From Girardinichthys multiradiatus (lineage: Eukaryota; Chordata; Actinopteri; Cyprinodontiformes; Goodeidae): DNA of 64,000 nucleotides. Under the pieces are notes generated by a model. The model was not told the DNA's origin. It was given only the letters and a program-made list of their open reading frames with translations, and ran no database searches. The DNA lies in NCBI RefSeq assembly GCF_021462225.1, contig NC_061813.1, positions 17,508,442 to 17,572,441 of the forward strand, in the 5' to 3' direction. Position numbers and translations under genes: made by a program. This document shows, in pieces, positions 36,560 through 49,900 of this stretch (positions within the stretch are counted from its first letter, which is position 1; the number at the start of each line of letters is the position of its first letter).

Positions 36560-38405
36560 ACTGCAATCAGAGACCTTGTTACGTTTCTCCCATCACTCAC
36601 TGCACAAACCTGTAATGAGTTTTTTGAGACTTTTAAGAAACTAAGTCTGTAACAGGTAAAGTTAAAATGCCATGGAGATCTACGGGGACTCTGCCCTAAG
36701 ACGAAGGAAGGAAAGCTGGAGAGCTGAAAGAAAATTGAAGTACAGCAAAGAAGGTGTTTATTACAAATTGTAGGAGTAACAGTTTAAATTAATGGATGGT
36801 GCAATGAAGTCAGCAAGGGGACATTATATAACTATTTATCCAACTTGATAGAATGCAACAAAAGCAACCCTAAACCCCTTTCCCCCCCTTATTAATAGTC
36901 AGCTGTCGACCGATTCTTTCAATAGGTTTGCAACTTTCTTTCAAAACATAGTTAAGGCCATAAAACTAGCTTTTACAGCTACCACCACCACAGCATTACA
37001 TGCATTTCAATCATTGACCTGGAAATTATAGTGAAGATCATATCACTTTTCAATAACTCACGCTGCCTGATTGATTCTATTACCTACAATATTTTTGTTC
37101 AGATGTTTTTAATGCTATAAATATTTAATTACAGCAAGGATATATTTCCTCATATGATAAAAAACTTCTATTTGACTTCTTCTAAAACAGCAATTTAGCA
37201 AGTCCTAGGCAAAATAAACGACAGACTAAAACCTGTTATAATATTATATTACAGCAACCAACTTCGGTCTGGCTTTTTGGTCCAGCACAGAAACAGCTCT
37301 ACAACAAGATTCTGGCAAACACACTGTATTTATACTATTGCATATAGTCCCTGCTTTAAACACAGTTGACCATGTGATTTTACCAAATGGGTTACAAAAC
37401 CAGTTTGCCTTCTCTGCCAACTTTTACAACAGCTGAAATCATCCCTCACTGAACGGCAGTACGGTAACGCTTGATACCCGTGTCTCAGAATGTTTCCCAT
37501 TTACCTGCGGTGCTCTCCAAGGATCAATGCTAGGCCCTGCCCTTTTCAACCTCTATTTGTCCCCTCTGGCAGATGTAAATAAAGAAACATAACCTTGGTT
37601 TTCACTGGTAACGTACAATTATGCTCCAGATGATCCTGGATTTGGCAGGTCTTCACTTAATTGCGTAGATGGCATAAATATGTGGATTTTGTCATAATTT
37701 GTTACAGTAAAAAAAAGAAGAGAGATTTTGTTATTTCAAATAAGTTGCATGAAATGGATGAAATAGTGTACCTTGAGTTACTTTCCTTAAATGAGAAAAA
37801 ACCCTGTAGTCATTTTTGACAGGGATTTAATTTTTTAGTCACATAAGTACCATAAGCAAATTAGGATGTTATCACATTTGCAATATAACTAAGGTACAGA
37901 ACTTGCATACCAAAACTGACCTAAAAATAAGGACATGGATGTGCATCATGTAGATTGGATTAATGCAATTCTGTAATAACTGCAGTCTTAAAGAAATCTC
38001 TAGCAAATAAGCAATGAGTTTAGGACACTGATGGCCAAATTTTAATGCATATGATTACAAGGTGTGTTCCTCTTTGGTCTTGCAATAGTAATTTCCTGAT
38101 TATAGTAAAGACTCAAATGAGGGAGAGGAGGCTCTTTTTAGTTACTAAGGCCTCCTTTGAGTTTATTGTTAAAAGCCCCTAACGTGCATTTTGTCTTGCA
38201 TTTTTCATTCTTTTATTTATTATAGGGAAAGCGTATTTTAATAAATTTTATCTTTGCATCGACCTTTTCGGTTGTAATTATTTTATATATAAATGATCTT
38301 TTCAAGTGTTATTTTAATTAGCATTTCTTTGCTTTTTTCTGTCTATTTTTCTTTTCTCTGTAAAACACTTTGGAAACAGCTGTGAAAAGGTGCAGATTTA
38401 TAACA
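36560..38405 (+). mobile_element. Ancient L2-like LINE relic
   Basis: Strongly decayed, but translation pieces remain: a STETAL motif near 37285, an LNTVDHVILP piece near 37360, and FTCGALQGSMLGPALFNLY followed by LSPLADV at about 37500-37575, equivalent to the [15 protein letters not shown] block. The likely 3' end has AAACACTTTGGAAACAGCTG followed by TGAAAAGGTGCAGATTTATAA at 38360-38403. Much older than the copy at 21-26 kb. Confidence 0.7.
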
Positions 38406-41196
38406 CAGACAGTTTCATGTCTTTTGACAGTGGAATTTATATCTCTGATGCCAGTGTATTTGACTTCTGTTTATCTTCTCTGTCAATAAGTAATTTGTGG
38501 ACAAACATTGCTGTGAATAAACAATGGTGATGGTCATTCTATTTTTTTCTTGTATTTGCATGCTGGAATAGGAGCTATTCATATTGAAGACTGAATGCCG
38601 ATTTAATCTTTTGTGAGTTTGACATCTGTAAAATACGATTGCTCATCTGTACTCTAATTGGGATATATTGCTCGTGTTCAGTGCTTACGATAGGTTAAAT
38701 TTAGATTAAACTACTTGCAGCATTATCAGTGCATAGACAACATCAACAATAACTGTATTTACTACCACACTCTTTGCCAATAATCCAAATCAGGTCAATA
38801 TCAAATTATTTTCCAAAACATACAGTGCTGATCAAGTTAATGTACAGTCATCAGAATATGTTATATTAATTTGGGGCTTTTAGTGATGCATTTGGAAAAT
38901 TTTTTGTTTTTTTGGGAGGGGCAGGTTTACAAGGTAGATTCATAAAACACATTACATAAAAAGCATAAAACTGCTTTTGTTGTCATTTATTGTGGACATT
39001 TTTTACTATTGCTCACAAGTTTTACATTTTACATACACACTCAAAAATATACAAACCTCTATGCATATTTGGATAAATATCCTTTAGCAAGTTTCGGAGA
39101 AACGAAACACTTCATCTACAGTCATCTACAAGATCATGGCATAATCGTGGCTGATTCCTTGACCCCATTTGTTGCTGAAGTTGGTAGAGTTCATTTAAAT
39201 TTTTTATTTTTTTTAGGCATGGCCTTTTTCTAAAACGCATTGAAAAGGTTAGTCATTTACACATAATACCCTCAGCCCCCACCCCCATAAAAGCCCCCAT
39301 CCATCTATGTTCTATACCCTGTTATTCTTGTAGGGTGTTGGAGGCGCAGGCTGGAGCCTATGTCCAACGGTCACCGTGTTAGGTCGCCAGTCCATCACAA
39401 AAAACCAAAACATTAAAATAAAAAACTGTTCAAATGCATCAAGCATTATATGCCTTGTATGACATTCACTATGTGTGGCTATTCATCATGCTTCAACACA
39501 ACTATAAATGGACATCATCTTTTAATTCACAGTAATCCAAAACAGCTTTTGTCGTATGGCTCTTTATTCATGAAGATCAGGTGTGGTCAGCCACCAGAGG
39601 GAAGCATCGACCATGCTGTTTCTGCACACCCAAACTTCTCATCCAGTTATTTTAAATGACATGACTTTACAAAAAATGTCCAGCTGCTGTCAATAAACTG
39701 TAAACATTTCAAAACGTGTTGTGCCTGAGTTACTGAAGGCAGTCAGAGACATTGCAAAAGTTCTAGTCATTAAAACACACTGCACCTGAGTTGCTGTACA
39801 AATATTTTTTAACCACTATTATTCTGAATAATGCCTCAAATCTTAGAGAAAAAAAATTATCAGATACTTAAATACCACTGAATTAAACAATTTCACAGCA
39901 TCTTCTGCATATTTTCGGTTTAGCTGTTGTTAAGTTGTTGTTTTTCTTCTTTTACTATAAAAAGGTTTAGAAGCAGAGTGTACAAGCCCAACAGTCATCC
40001 CATCAAAAGTAAATAAATAATAAATTATAATCCACCCATGATTAGATCTGAGTGACATCAGTAGTGCATTTTCCATTGTCCAGCAGAAAATACCTGTTAT
40101 TCTCTTAAGGTTGCACAAAACCACAAATATTTTTTTAACAAGCTAACATACACAAACAACCATTTTTATATGATACATGACAGTGTGTTACTGTTTAGAG
40201 ACCAGGAATGTGGATTTTAGAGGAAGATTTGTTTTTATCACAGATAGCAAAAGGCATGATACTGCAGTAAGAAAACAAAACTTAGTCCAGATGTGTACCT
40301 AAGATGTAATTGCCCAAATAATATAAACAATATTAAGAATTCATGACTTATTTGTGCAAAAAATTCCATCTGTAAAAGATGGCTAAGAAAGCTACATTAC
40401 AAAATCCTTTAGATGTTACAAGATTGGAGATTCATATGAAGATCTTGAAGAAAAAAAGACTGAATGTTGAAAAATTACAAAACAAAAAACTGACAGTATG
40501 ACCTCTAATCTACACATTGCCTCAGAAACCCTGCAAATTTAAAATGCTACTTTTCAGGCCTAAAAGTGCATTAACTAATCATCATTTGCACCAGCTGCAT
40601 CTGAGATTCCCTAAGGCAGATGGACAAAGAGAAAGTCAACAAAGCCAATTAAGTAACTAAACTAGATCTATGGCCCAGAAGTGGAAAACATGCAAAAGAT
40701 TACTGAAAGAGCAAGGGATAAGCTGACTGCAAACATCGAGAGAGGAAGTATGTCTACAGGCGTTGCACGATATGAAGTGTTTTTATTTCCTGGGAGTGTT
40801 TCACATAAATGAGTGCTGGTTGAGTCAAAGCAGAACAAGGCGAAGGGACACAAGCTTAACCTTGTAGCAACTCTTAATATGAGCTTGCCTCAAAAAATCC
40901 TTAGGGGATCTTTTCCTTTTGGTATATGTTTCATTCCCCTCTCTACACTTGTGAATAATACCAGTACAGAAGGACTGGATTTAGTTGTTTATATCATGCT
41001 ATATTCCTGTATCACTGCCCACAAAAACAAATGCAGCAAGAAAACGTTGTTACTTTCAACATACTCATTAATATATAGTTGACTGCACTGCAGTTGGCGC
41101 AACGCTGGTGAGATGATGGCAGTAGAGGGTCGAAAACTGGACTATTCTGGGACCATAATGGCCTCCTAAAGTCCCCCCCATGGTCCCAATTTCAAC
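38406..41196. other. Intergenic DNA and probable pkia 3' UTR
   Basis: AT-rich DNA between the LINE relic and the pkia stop codon. The part next to 41197 is expected to be pkia 3' UTR (minus strand), which is long in vertebrates; its end is not determined. A reversed 70-bp piece of the fish SINE family lies at about 39331-39403 (GGTCGCCAGTCCATCACA). No gene is seen. Confidence 0.5.
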
Positions 41197-41813
41197 TTAG
41201 GACCCTTCAGCTTGAGTCTCCTCTTCTTTCGCACAAGAGTCTTGGCCTTTCTCAGTGTCATCTTCCTCATCACCTTATAAAGATAAACAGGGACAGTTAG
41301 ATGAGAAGTGTCACGAGTGGGGCACCGATTCATTCTTATTACATTTTAGAGCCTTCTTTTCTGTGCAGAGTGAGTCTGTTTGACCTTGGTGGAGCCGAGG
41401 TGTTTTGAGAAAAAAAAGCTATGCAGAGATGCAGCACTGAAATTGGGATATTTCTTTTCATCACAGACAGTCTGATAAATCTTTGAGTACCATTCTTTAC
41501 ACTGCTGGGAGGTTGCATATGGGTAAGGATGTATATGGATATAGCTTTGGCAGACAGGCTTGAATCTTGCATGTATGCATAGATACATAAATTCCTTCCA
41601 GATATCTCATAGAAAACTATAGAATATTGCACAGCCCAAATTAAATTCCTAGTTCTCACCAGATTTGTTGATATTAATCTGTGCCAGAGTTTGGGACAGG
41701 TCCGTGGCCCCCTGCACTCCTGGGCTTCCTGGGATGATATGGATGGCGTTCCTGCGGCCGGATCGCCGAGAAGCGATGAAGTCCTCGTAAGTTGCCTCCA
41801 CATCTGTCATCAT
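41197..41813 (-). CDS. pkia: cAMP-dependent protein kinase inhibitor alpha, two coding exons
   Basis: PKI proteins bind the free PKA catalytic subunit as a pseudosubstrate and carry it out of the nucleus. Coding exons 41813-41660 and 41273-41197 join in frame (donor GTGAGA, acceptor after TTATAAG), giving 76 residues from the first ATG or 75 from the second ATG at 41810. The second fits the family start MTDVE better. Seen: MTDVEATYEDFIASRRSGRR followed by NAIH, the pseudosubstrate core RR-N-A-I with Phe11 upstream; a Leu-x3-Leu-x2-Ile-x-Ile nuclear export signal (LSQTLAQINI); and an acidic tail after GDEEDDTEKG. Human PKIA is 76 residues and has FIASGRTGRRNAIHD and LALKLAGLDI at the same places. 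It is divergent from zc2hc1a, 5.1 kb away. Non-coding 5' exons probably lie between 41.8 and 46 kb. Confidence 0.93.
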
Positions 41814-43574
41814 TGACACACCTCACCATAGCATTGCCTTTTTCATACACAGCAACAAATGCTGACAGCTAGCTCAAGGGGCACACAGATGTAAACATGT
41901 ACTGCATTTAAAGACAGTATTACAAAATTCAGAGAAGTCTTTGAGCTTTTCTTTTTTTTCTCTCGAGTAACTGTGTGTGCTGAGGACACATCAGAAGAAA
42001 GTGAGACACACTTCAGACGCTCGTTCCATACATCCCTCCGTTCCTTCTTATTTCACAACCTAATCCCTGATTAATCTTTTTTAATCTCAGTCTAGGGTAC
42101 AGGCAACCCTACAAAGATAAAGAAGAGACACTCTGTGGGCGGTAATACAGAGGAGAAGAGAACTTGAAGAAAGGTGGTGTTGGACAGATGCAGACAGCAA
42201 CCAAAAATGCACGGTCAAAGGGGTAATTAAGAAGGCGTCACTTTGCACATTAGAGTACATTGATATTGTGTAGCTCTGAGATGTTGATTAAACCCTTCTG
42301 TTGACAGGCCAGCTCTCTGTATCAATCCAGCTGGAGAAGGCTGCCCTTTAGCAATGAGCACACTCAGCCTTTTTTTTTCCGCTACTTGAAATCTATCAAT
42401 CTGAGATTTCTTTTTTACTGTGCCAACTGGAAATCCTGCATTACAAAACAAACAAACTCACAATTTAGAGCCACAAACAGAAAATCTAGGTTTCCTGAGA
42501 CAATGACAACTCCCACACACTTAAAAGTGTGATTTTGTTTTAAAAAATGTATTTTAGAAATGAAGAAAATGCACAAAGTGCGCCTGGCTCAAACATCCAT
42601 TCATGGGTATTTCTAATAGCTGCATAGGCAATGACTGACTAAAGCAATTTTTGGACATCTTGTCTGTCATCATTCAAGCACACTCCCATTCACCTGTCAT
42701 TCTTAACATGGTGTAAAAAAAATGGCAAAAACGTAACAGTTGCCTTGCCTGTACAACTGACAGGCTGAGCACAGAGACAGGTGAGATGCAACAGACAGCA
42801 TGAAGGAAAATGTAATCATTTAAGTCAGGGATGATAACATCCTTCTAAATTGTAAGTTCACATAAGAAAAAACATAAATAACCCGACCTTTATGAGTCTG
42901 TCTGTAGCCCTCATGCCAGGTTATATAATGGATAGTCTGCAACATCGTAAACTATCCACTCATCTGAATTTAATTCTAAAAGTCCCATAACTTTCATATA
43001 AAACACACACACCTAACCATTAGCACTACAGATGCATCTATTATAGTTATTTTCAACAGTCTGAGTGTTCTTTGTAGCTTTAAGTAGCATTCATCACACA
43101 TGTTATCTGTTTTTATACTTAGTTGAAATGTTAGTTGACAGTTGAGATAGGTGTCCTGGCCTGGAGCCTCCAAACGAGTGTTTAAAACACAGCAAAATAC
43201 ACAACAAGGTAAGAGTCAAGTGGGCTCCTCTGCCTTCTCTGTCATGAGAAAACCATTTCATTTGCTGCAAAACAGAGAATCAGCACTGATTCCATTAGTA
43301 AAGAGCTAGTTTTTACATTCCCCACAGAGGCCATATTCTATATAGTCTTTGTCTTATCGAGAGCTGGCCTGAGGTTCAAGCAAAGTAAGCTGCTGCTTAG
43401 AGCCCACAGGCCCCAAAGGCCCTTGAATTCTAACAGAATATACTGTATATCTGAACTTGTTTTGTTGTTCTTTGTAGACAAGTGTAATCAAAAATTCAGT
43501 CCTCTTTTTTTTTTGACAATCAGATTCAAACATCTTAATTTATGATTTGCAGGTGTACTGTGTTTTAAGAAATA
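41814..43574. other. pkia upstream intron/intergenic DNA, first part
   Basis: No coding feature. Open frames such as 42227-42451 (minus) have no recognised content. Any untranslated pkia leader exon would be here or further right but cannot be placed from sequence alone. Confidence 0.5.
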
Positions 43575-43835
43575 CAGTGGGGAGAACAGGTATTTGATAC
43601 ACTGTCGATTTTGCAGGTTTTCCAACTTGCATGTAGAAGTCCTTACTATTTAATCATAGGTACAATGCTAATTAATTACTTAAAAATCACACTGTGATTT
43701 TCTGGATTTTTGTTTTAGATGTTGTCATTCACAGTTGAAGAGTACCGATGATAACAAATTAAAGACTTCTATGTGCTTTACAAGCGGGAAAACCTGCAAA
43801 ATCGTCAGTATATCAAATACTTGTTCTCCCCACTG
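43575..43835. mobile_element. Tc1-related MITE, 261 bp
   Basis: Flanked by TA (43573-43574 and 43836-43837). The left end CAGTGGGGAGAACAGGTATT and right end AATACTTGTTCTCCCCACTG are inverted copies. A further inner inverted stretch (GATTTTGCAGGTTTTCCAAC against GCGGGAAAACCTGCAAAATC) gives terminal repeats of about 60-70 bp. No ORF. Confidence 0.88.
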
Positions 43836-46780
43836 TAGATGCTCAAATGCAGTGTGGAGTCCTTTAAAAAATAAATCTTTTTTGTCAAAGGTTTAGCCAC
43901 CTCTAAGGCTGTCCAGCCCTGACAGGGCTCACTCATATCAACAAACACCACTGGTAATTGCAAATAAATCCTAACAAGTAGCTACGAGAATTTTCTAGAC
44001 TTAACCAATTAATCCTGGCCTGTTTTCCCCTTCTGTTTTAAAGCGCCTTGCATCAGACAAGATGGCAAGAGCAAATGACGAAGTCAGAGAAACTACCCAA
44101 TCTCCAAATATATATTCACCTGACCACAACACTTTACCTCGCATGCTATTTATTTATCTATCAAATAACACACATTACCTAATGTGATTGTCAATAAGGG
44201 AATTTAATGTTGGGGCTAATGTAAACTGTAAAATATGTTGACGTGCAAACAATTAAGCAGGGTAAATAATGGTCTTATCTCCAAGTGAGCGCCTATAGTA
44301 AAAGCCTGCACATATAGTTTGTGATAATAATATTACAAATGACCATTTTATCTTTGCTTTTTATTTGGAATCAATCGTACCTGCAGTTTTATGGACGATA
44401 TATCAATATTTACGTATACTAAATGCTGCTTTCATCCAGTAATGCTTACACTAACTCGTAAAATATATATCCTGCAACAATTTTAATAATAAAAAAAAAG
44501 TATTAAATGGAGGCGCATCATTGTTGTGCTCATCATGCAGGGTGCTAAATTAAAATGTCGAAACTATGTAGGAATAGTGAGCCTTAAGAATATATATTTT
44601 TTAATAATAAATACCGCTGCAGGATCGTGAGATTCCAGCTGATTTCACTTATAATATAACGGCCATTTGCCTCTGACAAAGACCCCAGCGAAGCAGAGAT
44701 AGGTCAGTGTCACACAAACACAGCATACAAAGACGCTCTGCGTGAAATTAGTCCACATGCACCCTCTGATCCCGGTCATGGTTAAAAATGTACCTGTCTG
44801 GATTTAACGGATTCCGAATATTCACCAGGATCAGTCAATGCAGCCTAAATCCTGGCACTTTGGCTTCCCCCACTGGGTTCAAATTCAAAAGTTCATGGCG
44901 TGAAGCAGAAGCAAGAGTACGTTTAGTTCCGATTATGTTTTTCAAAATAAAACCCTCAAGCCACGCGATTAAATTCATGTTTGGACATCACCTTTTTGTG
45001 CAAATATATGATATATAGCTGCCAAGCTATATTTAGAGTAAAAAAAAAATCGACAAGTAAATACAAAGGCACAAATTGTTTAAAGGCTGCTTTAGTGCTT
45101 TAAGACAAATCACCTCTTCCATGGCTATTTTTGATATGGGCAGTATGGCTCACTACTCAGGGTGCCATTGTGTCAGGGCACATCCCCCAGCGCTTAAACA
45201 AAAGTCATCTGTAAATTGTTTCCTAAACACGTTTCCTATTTTTTGTTGCCATATCCGGTGAATGGAGAGTGGGCGCCCCCTGCAATGTATGCACTGTGAG
45301 AATATAACTGGGTGGGTGGGCGACTAATGATGTTGGTATGATTCAACATTTCTATTCTAACCTAAATTGCAATAATGTTGGACCAAATCCAATGGAAAAT
45401 CTAGATACCTAGACTGTTCCAACTTGAATTGGATAATCCTGTGCTGAACAGATTATTCAAAACCATTTGAATTGGTCACATCTATTTGTAAAAACAAAGC
45501 AAACGGTGGGGATCTTAATTTTGTTTAAAATATAGTCAGAAGAGCTCTACTAAATTCTCTTTCCAAGTTCTAGTTCTACTGTGTAAACACAACAGTCTAT
45601 CCATTCAGTAAGTTAGCCTGTTTTTATTCACAGTTCAGAATCAAGAGGCTGTAGAGATTCTGATTTATTGACTGAAAAACCTCTGAAGAACCTTTCGAGT
45701 GCTAAAAATCGCTCAAGTGTTGTAAAGCATTGGCAGCACTGACAAGAAAGTAGAACTCTGGCTGCTACTAGTAGTAGTCCTTTGTGTGAAACAGCAAGGA
45801 CAGCCAGTGTCAGAACAGTGAACTCATTGTAATGAACGGAGATGCAGCCTTTCAGTTCTGTGTTTACTAGTAACAGCTGTTTGTGAATCCCTTCATTCAG
45901 ATGACACATGTTCTCCATCTGGCAAACTGGGAACTCCCAAGTGTTTGCACAGAGCCAATGTTTGACCCGACATATGCAAGCAAGACAGTACAATGCTTGT
46001 TTTCTTTGTCTGGAAATAAAAGTAATATTACAAATTATTGGTACTATTTATTTCAGCTCAGTTTATTTATATAACAATAATTCACAACAAATTACATCTC
46101 AGTGCATTTTACAAGAAGAACAGACCCAATCCACATTGGCGTCAAGCAACACAGGCTTAGTGTTATTCTATTAATGGTTAACTAGTACTAGACCTTTCAT
46201 CCACTCACGTAGGGAAACAAGTACACAATATCATAACGCCTGAAAGGGCCTGATTTTTGAGAAAGTAATAGAACATGTTTGATTCCCATGGACCAGCAGG
46301 CCACTTGACCAGTGTTTTATTTATATATTTTTTCAAATAAATTAATAAATAGAAACTCCCAATGCCACAATAATGTCCTCGATCAGCAAAAGCTTGCCTT
46401 CCACGCCTATTTACTGTCTACGGTACAAACTGCAATACTTAACCCAAAGCACTGAAGTAACAACCAATAGAAAACGCTGATGTTAAAATCCCAGTTGCTT
46501 TGGGTAGCCAAAGACAATTCATGTCAAGATAATTATGTTATAATCACGTTACATTGCTAAAGCATTATTATTATTATCATTAATGTATTTTTATTGTTGT
46601 ATGCGTATGGTATATTAATAGTATAAGCTTCACCCATTAAAAAAATGAATAAACAAGAAACATTTGTGGACGTTATAATCGCACGAAACATTTTCAAAAC
46701 AAATTGAACTCTTACTTAGCTGTTGTTATTTAGTAGTTTATGTTTTAGGCTTAAAAGCAGGGCTTCGTCCTAAATTCCTG
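43836..46780. other. pkia to zc2hc1a intergenic DNA
   Basis: Divergent intergenic region. About 46055-46145 (CAGCTCAGTTTATTTATATAA and following) resembles the reversed tail of a teleost non-LTR repeat. The minus-strand frame at 45628-45993 (121 codons) has no recognisable family, so I do not call it. The rest is unremarkable. Confidence 0.45.
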
Positions 46781-46900
46781 ACACGTTTGGTCCTTTTGGC
46801 GAAGCCGGAAGTGTGATGGAGGGAATGCTCTGCGTTGTCTAGGTTATGTTGGGCCGTTTGGCGTCAACACAGCAGCAGCATCAGACAAGAGAATAACCTT
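46781..46900 (+). promoter_or_regulatory. zc2hc1a core promoter with ETS site
   Basis: A short, more GC-rich stretch just before the first coding exon lacks a TATA box. It contains CCGGAAGTG at 46805-46813, the consensus for ETS/GABP factors typical of TATA-less housekeeping promoters. The transcription start is not determined. Confidence 0.45.
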
Positions 46901-49900
46901 ATGATGGAAGAATTTGAAGGTAAAAAAAAATAAATAGCTGCCCGGTTCTTTCATTGTGGATATGTTTGCCAAACTCAACCTCGCAACGTCTCATCGTTAA
47001 ATATCCAGAATTAACATTTGGAATATCATTGTTTCCTTTGCGACCTCTTTTCTGTGGGATTTAGCCCAAGTACAGCTAGGTAATGTTGGGATCGAGATGA
47101 AGCTAGCTGCTGACTGGGTGGGTGGGTGTGATTTACCTCCACAGCAGTTACCCTGTGTTAGCTTTAGTGCTATCTACGGAACCTTTTAATGAATGAATGA
47201 ATGAACTGAACCTGGGCGTCGTCAGAAATGAATTATTCTGAATAAACAATCATCTTTTTCTCTGTACGGTTTTGGATTTGTTCGTTATTTGTAGCATTTG
47301 TTAACATGTACATCGAGTCTTGAGTTAGGCGTACTGTGTTATATTCTGGCTGGATTATTGTCCAAGCACAAATCGTCCAAATGCAATAATTTGGGGCCCA
47401 AAGCGATCATTAACCACAGAATAACAAGCAAAGCATCTTTTTACGCATTGGATCATAAAGCAAAGTGTTAGCATCGGTCCGTCTGTTAATCTGTTCTTCT
47501 TGCAGATGTTGATGCTCTTCCTGCTCAGGGTCTGTCTCAGTGCAAAACGTGTAAAAGATGGTTCTTCCCCAAAGTCCTGGTAAATAAAACAACCATCTTC
47601 TCTGTAACATGCAGCCATTTGGAAGATGCTGATGTGGTTTTATTCCAGCTAAACCTTGTGACCAGTCTTTATAGTTTAGCAGTCAGGAAGTGTTTAGAAT
47701 TGCTGAGGTTGCTAGGTGATCATATCTTTCCCTCTGGTTTTATCAGCTGACAGATAATCAGCTGTTTGGATAAATAACAACTCAACAATATCAGGGTGAA
47801 AAGCTTTTGTAGGTTTTTCCTTGAGGGTGGCTCTGTGTCATGTTTATGCCTTATGGAAGCTGAAATGATAATTCACAGAAAAACACAAACCTATTGACAT
47901 CACAGACCTGTTTTACATAATCTAAGTAGTTCAACATATTTTTGTAAAATTATTGTATAGGAACCTTATTTTTCTGTATTCACGCACACATATTTAGATA
48001 ATTGTGATAGATATTTCATTCTGGGATAAAAGCATTGTCACATCAATTGCATAATAACATTAGTATGACACTGAACAATTTTATTGATAAATGTTGCATG
48101 AATACATTATGTTTGTGCAGCATTTTAAGCTGAAAAGGCTTTCGGTGTCATTACTATTTAAACTATGCACTGAAGAAATTTGAGTAATTTAACTCAAGGA
48201 AGTAACCACAAAGAAATCTGGTCTTTTTCAAATTTATTTTGTATTTTGTATATAGGAGAAGCATGCTAACATTTGCCAAAAGACAGCAACTAAAAGGAGA
48301 AAGATTTTCGATTCGAGTCGACAGAGAGCTGAAGGAACAGAGATCTCCACACTAAAACCAATCAAACCAAAGGTAAGCCTTGAGAAGATGGAAGGGGACA
48401 CAATTACCCAAATGCAATAAAGACGCTTCAGCTTTTTTATATATATATAGCAAATACAATGACAACTCTTTAAATCAGGCTATGGATGTTATAAATTTAA
48501 GATTTTATTCTAAATATGCGCTATATTTTTCAATAAATTGTAGACTATTAAATATCAAAGTAGTAAACACCACTAAAAAGTGAAAGGGGTGTAGAATTAA
48601 GATCCTGCAGCTCAGAACAATAATATGTTTATGGCCATTTTAAAACTTGCAATCAGTATAATACTGGTTCCCAGTACTAAATCAGTTGTTACAACATCCT
48701 CAACATTGTGATATGTACTTTGATGAATGACTTGTGTGTAAATCTTTGCGTTTCCATCTGTTTTCATTTCGTGATGATAGTTTATTTTCACATGTAAAAA
48801 CACTGTCAATTGTATTTCAGTTGCAAAGCTCAGCTGCCTCACAGAAAGTAAGTTCATTTGCATTACATCTTTGTTCACTTCTTTCCAGATGCATTTTTGT
48901 TTTAGATGCAAAATTATTCTGCTTTGTCTTTAAGGCTTTTGCTCACAGTGTCTGTCCTTGTAAATGCTGACATCTATGCTTTGAGTCAGTGGTTTAAAGT
49001 AGTGAAAAGCATGTCGACTAATATTTGTCAGTATAATGAGAAAAATCACTGGCTTTTTTCTGTTTTGATTTCGTTTTTGAATTTTTAACATGTAAATAAG
49101 TCTTGTGACTGGACTCTAAATGCTAATCCTGTCTGACTACTTTTTGCAACCCCTTCAGACTTGTCAAAGGGATTACTCTCAGAAAACTTGTCCTAAAACT
49201 TCCATGCGTATTTAAATGACTTCACTTTCATGTCTGTAATGAGGCCAGTCTGAGTGACACACTGTTGCTTGCATTTGATCTAAAGTTGACTCAAAAATCA
49301 GTTTGTATTCCATTTGCTGTCTTGCCTTCAACTAGCATCTTCAAATTGGCGTCTTGTGCAACAGTATTATCAGGGAAATCCTTTAGTTAAGTGAGCACAA
49401 CACTGGCATCTCAAATAGGCTTGAGAAATAAAGAACATTCAATAAAAGCTGCAACGAAAAAGGAAAAATAAGGGAAATATATCCTTTGCTTTGTTGGAAT
49501 CAGCTCTGTTTGTCAGACAAATGGACATAATAAACTTGAACAGTCCAACTGTAGGAGGAAATAGGAAGTCAGCAAAGCTATCATGTTGCAACTGAGGCAG
49601 TCCAGACAAAGCGCAGTGAACTATTTCTGTCATAAATGATTAGCTTTAGACAAGACTCGAACTGCAATTATGACGTTTTCCTCTTTTTAATCTCTTAGTG
49701 CAAACAGTAAGGAACAAGACTGCTGCATTTGTCATTCATATTCATTATGTCAGAAATTCTAGGCTTAGATAAAAAATTCCCGATTGGTAAAAAAAGGGGA
49801 TTTTGGGCATCGGGGCTGCATAGCAAGATTTTCTTAGTATCAGATTTGGGTTGTTATAACTCTAAACTCTACAACTGATCAGAAACCATCTCTGCTATGA

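Noticed and set aside
36560..38405. Possible extra gene downstream of the bco1-like gene
   Set aside because: Translation pieces match reverse transcriptase blocks, so it is a LINE relic.
45628..45993. 121-codon minus-strand frame upstream of zc2hc1a
   Set aside because: Cys/Leu-rich but without family likeness or supporting exons; treated as chance.
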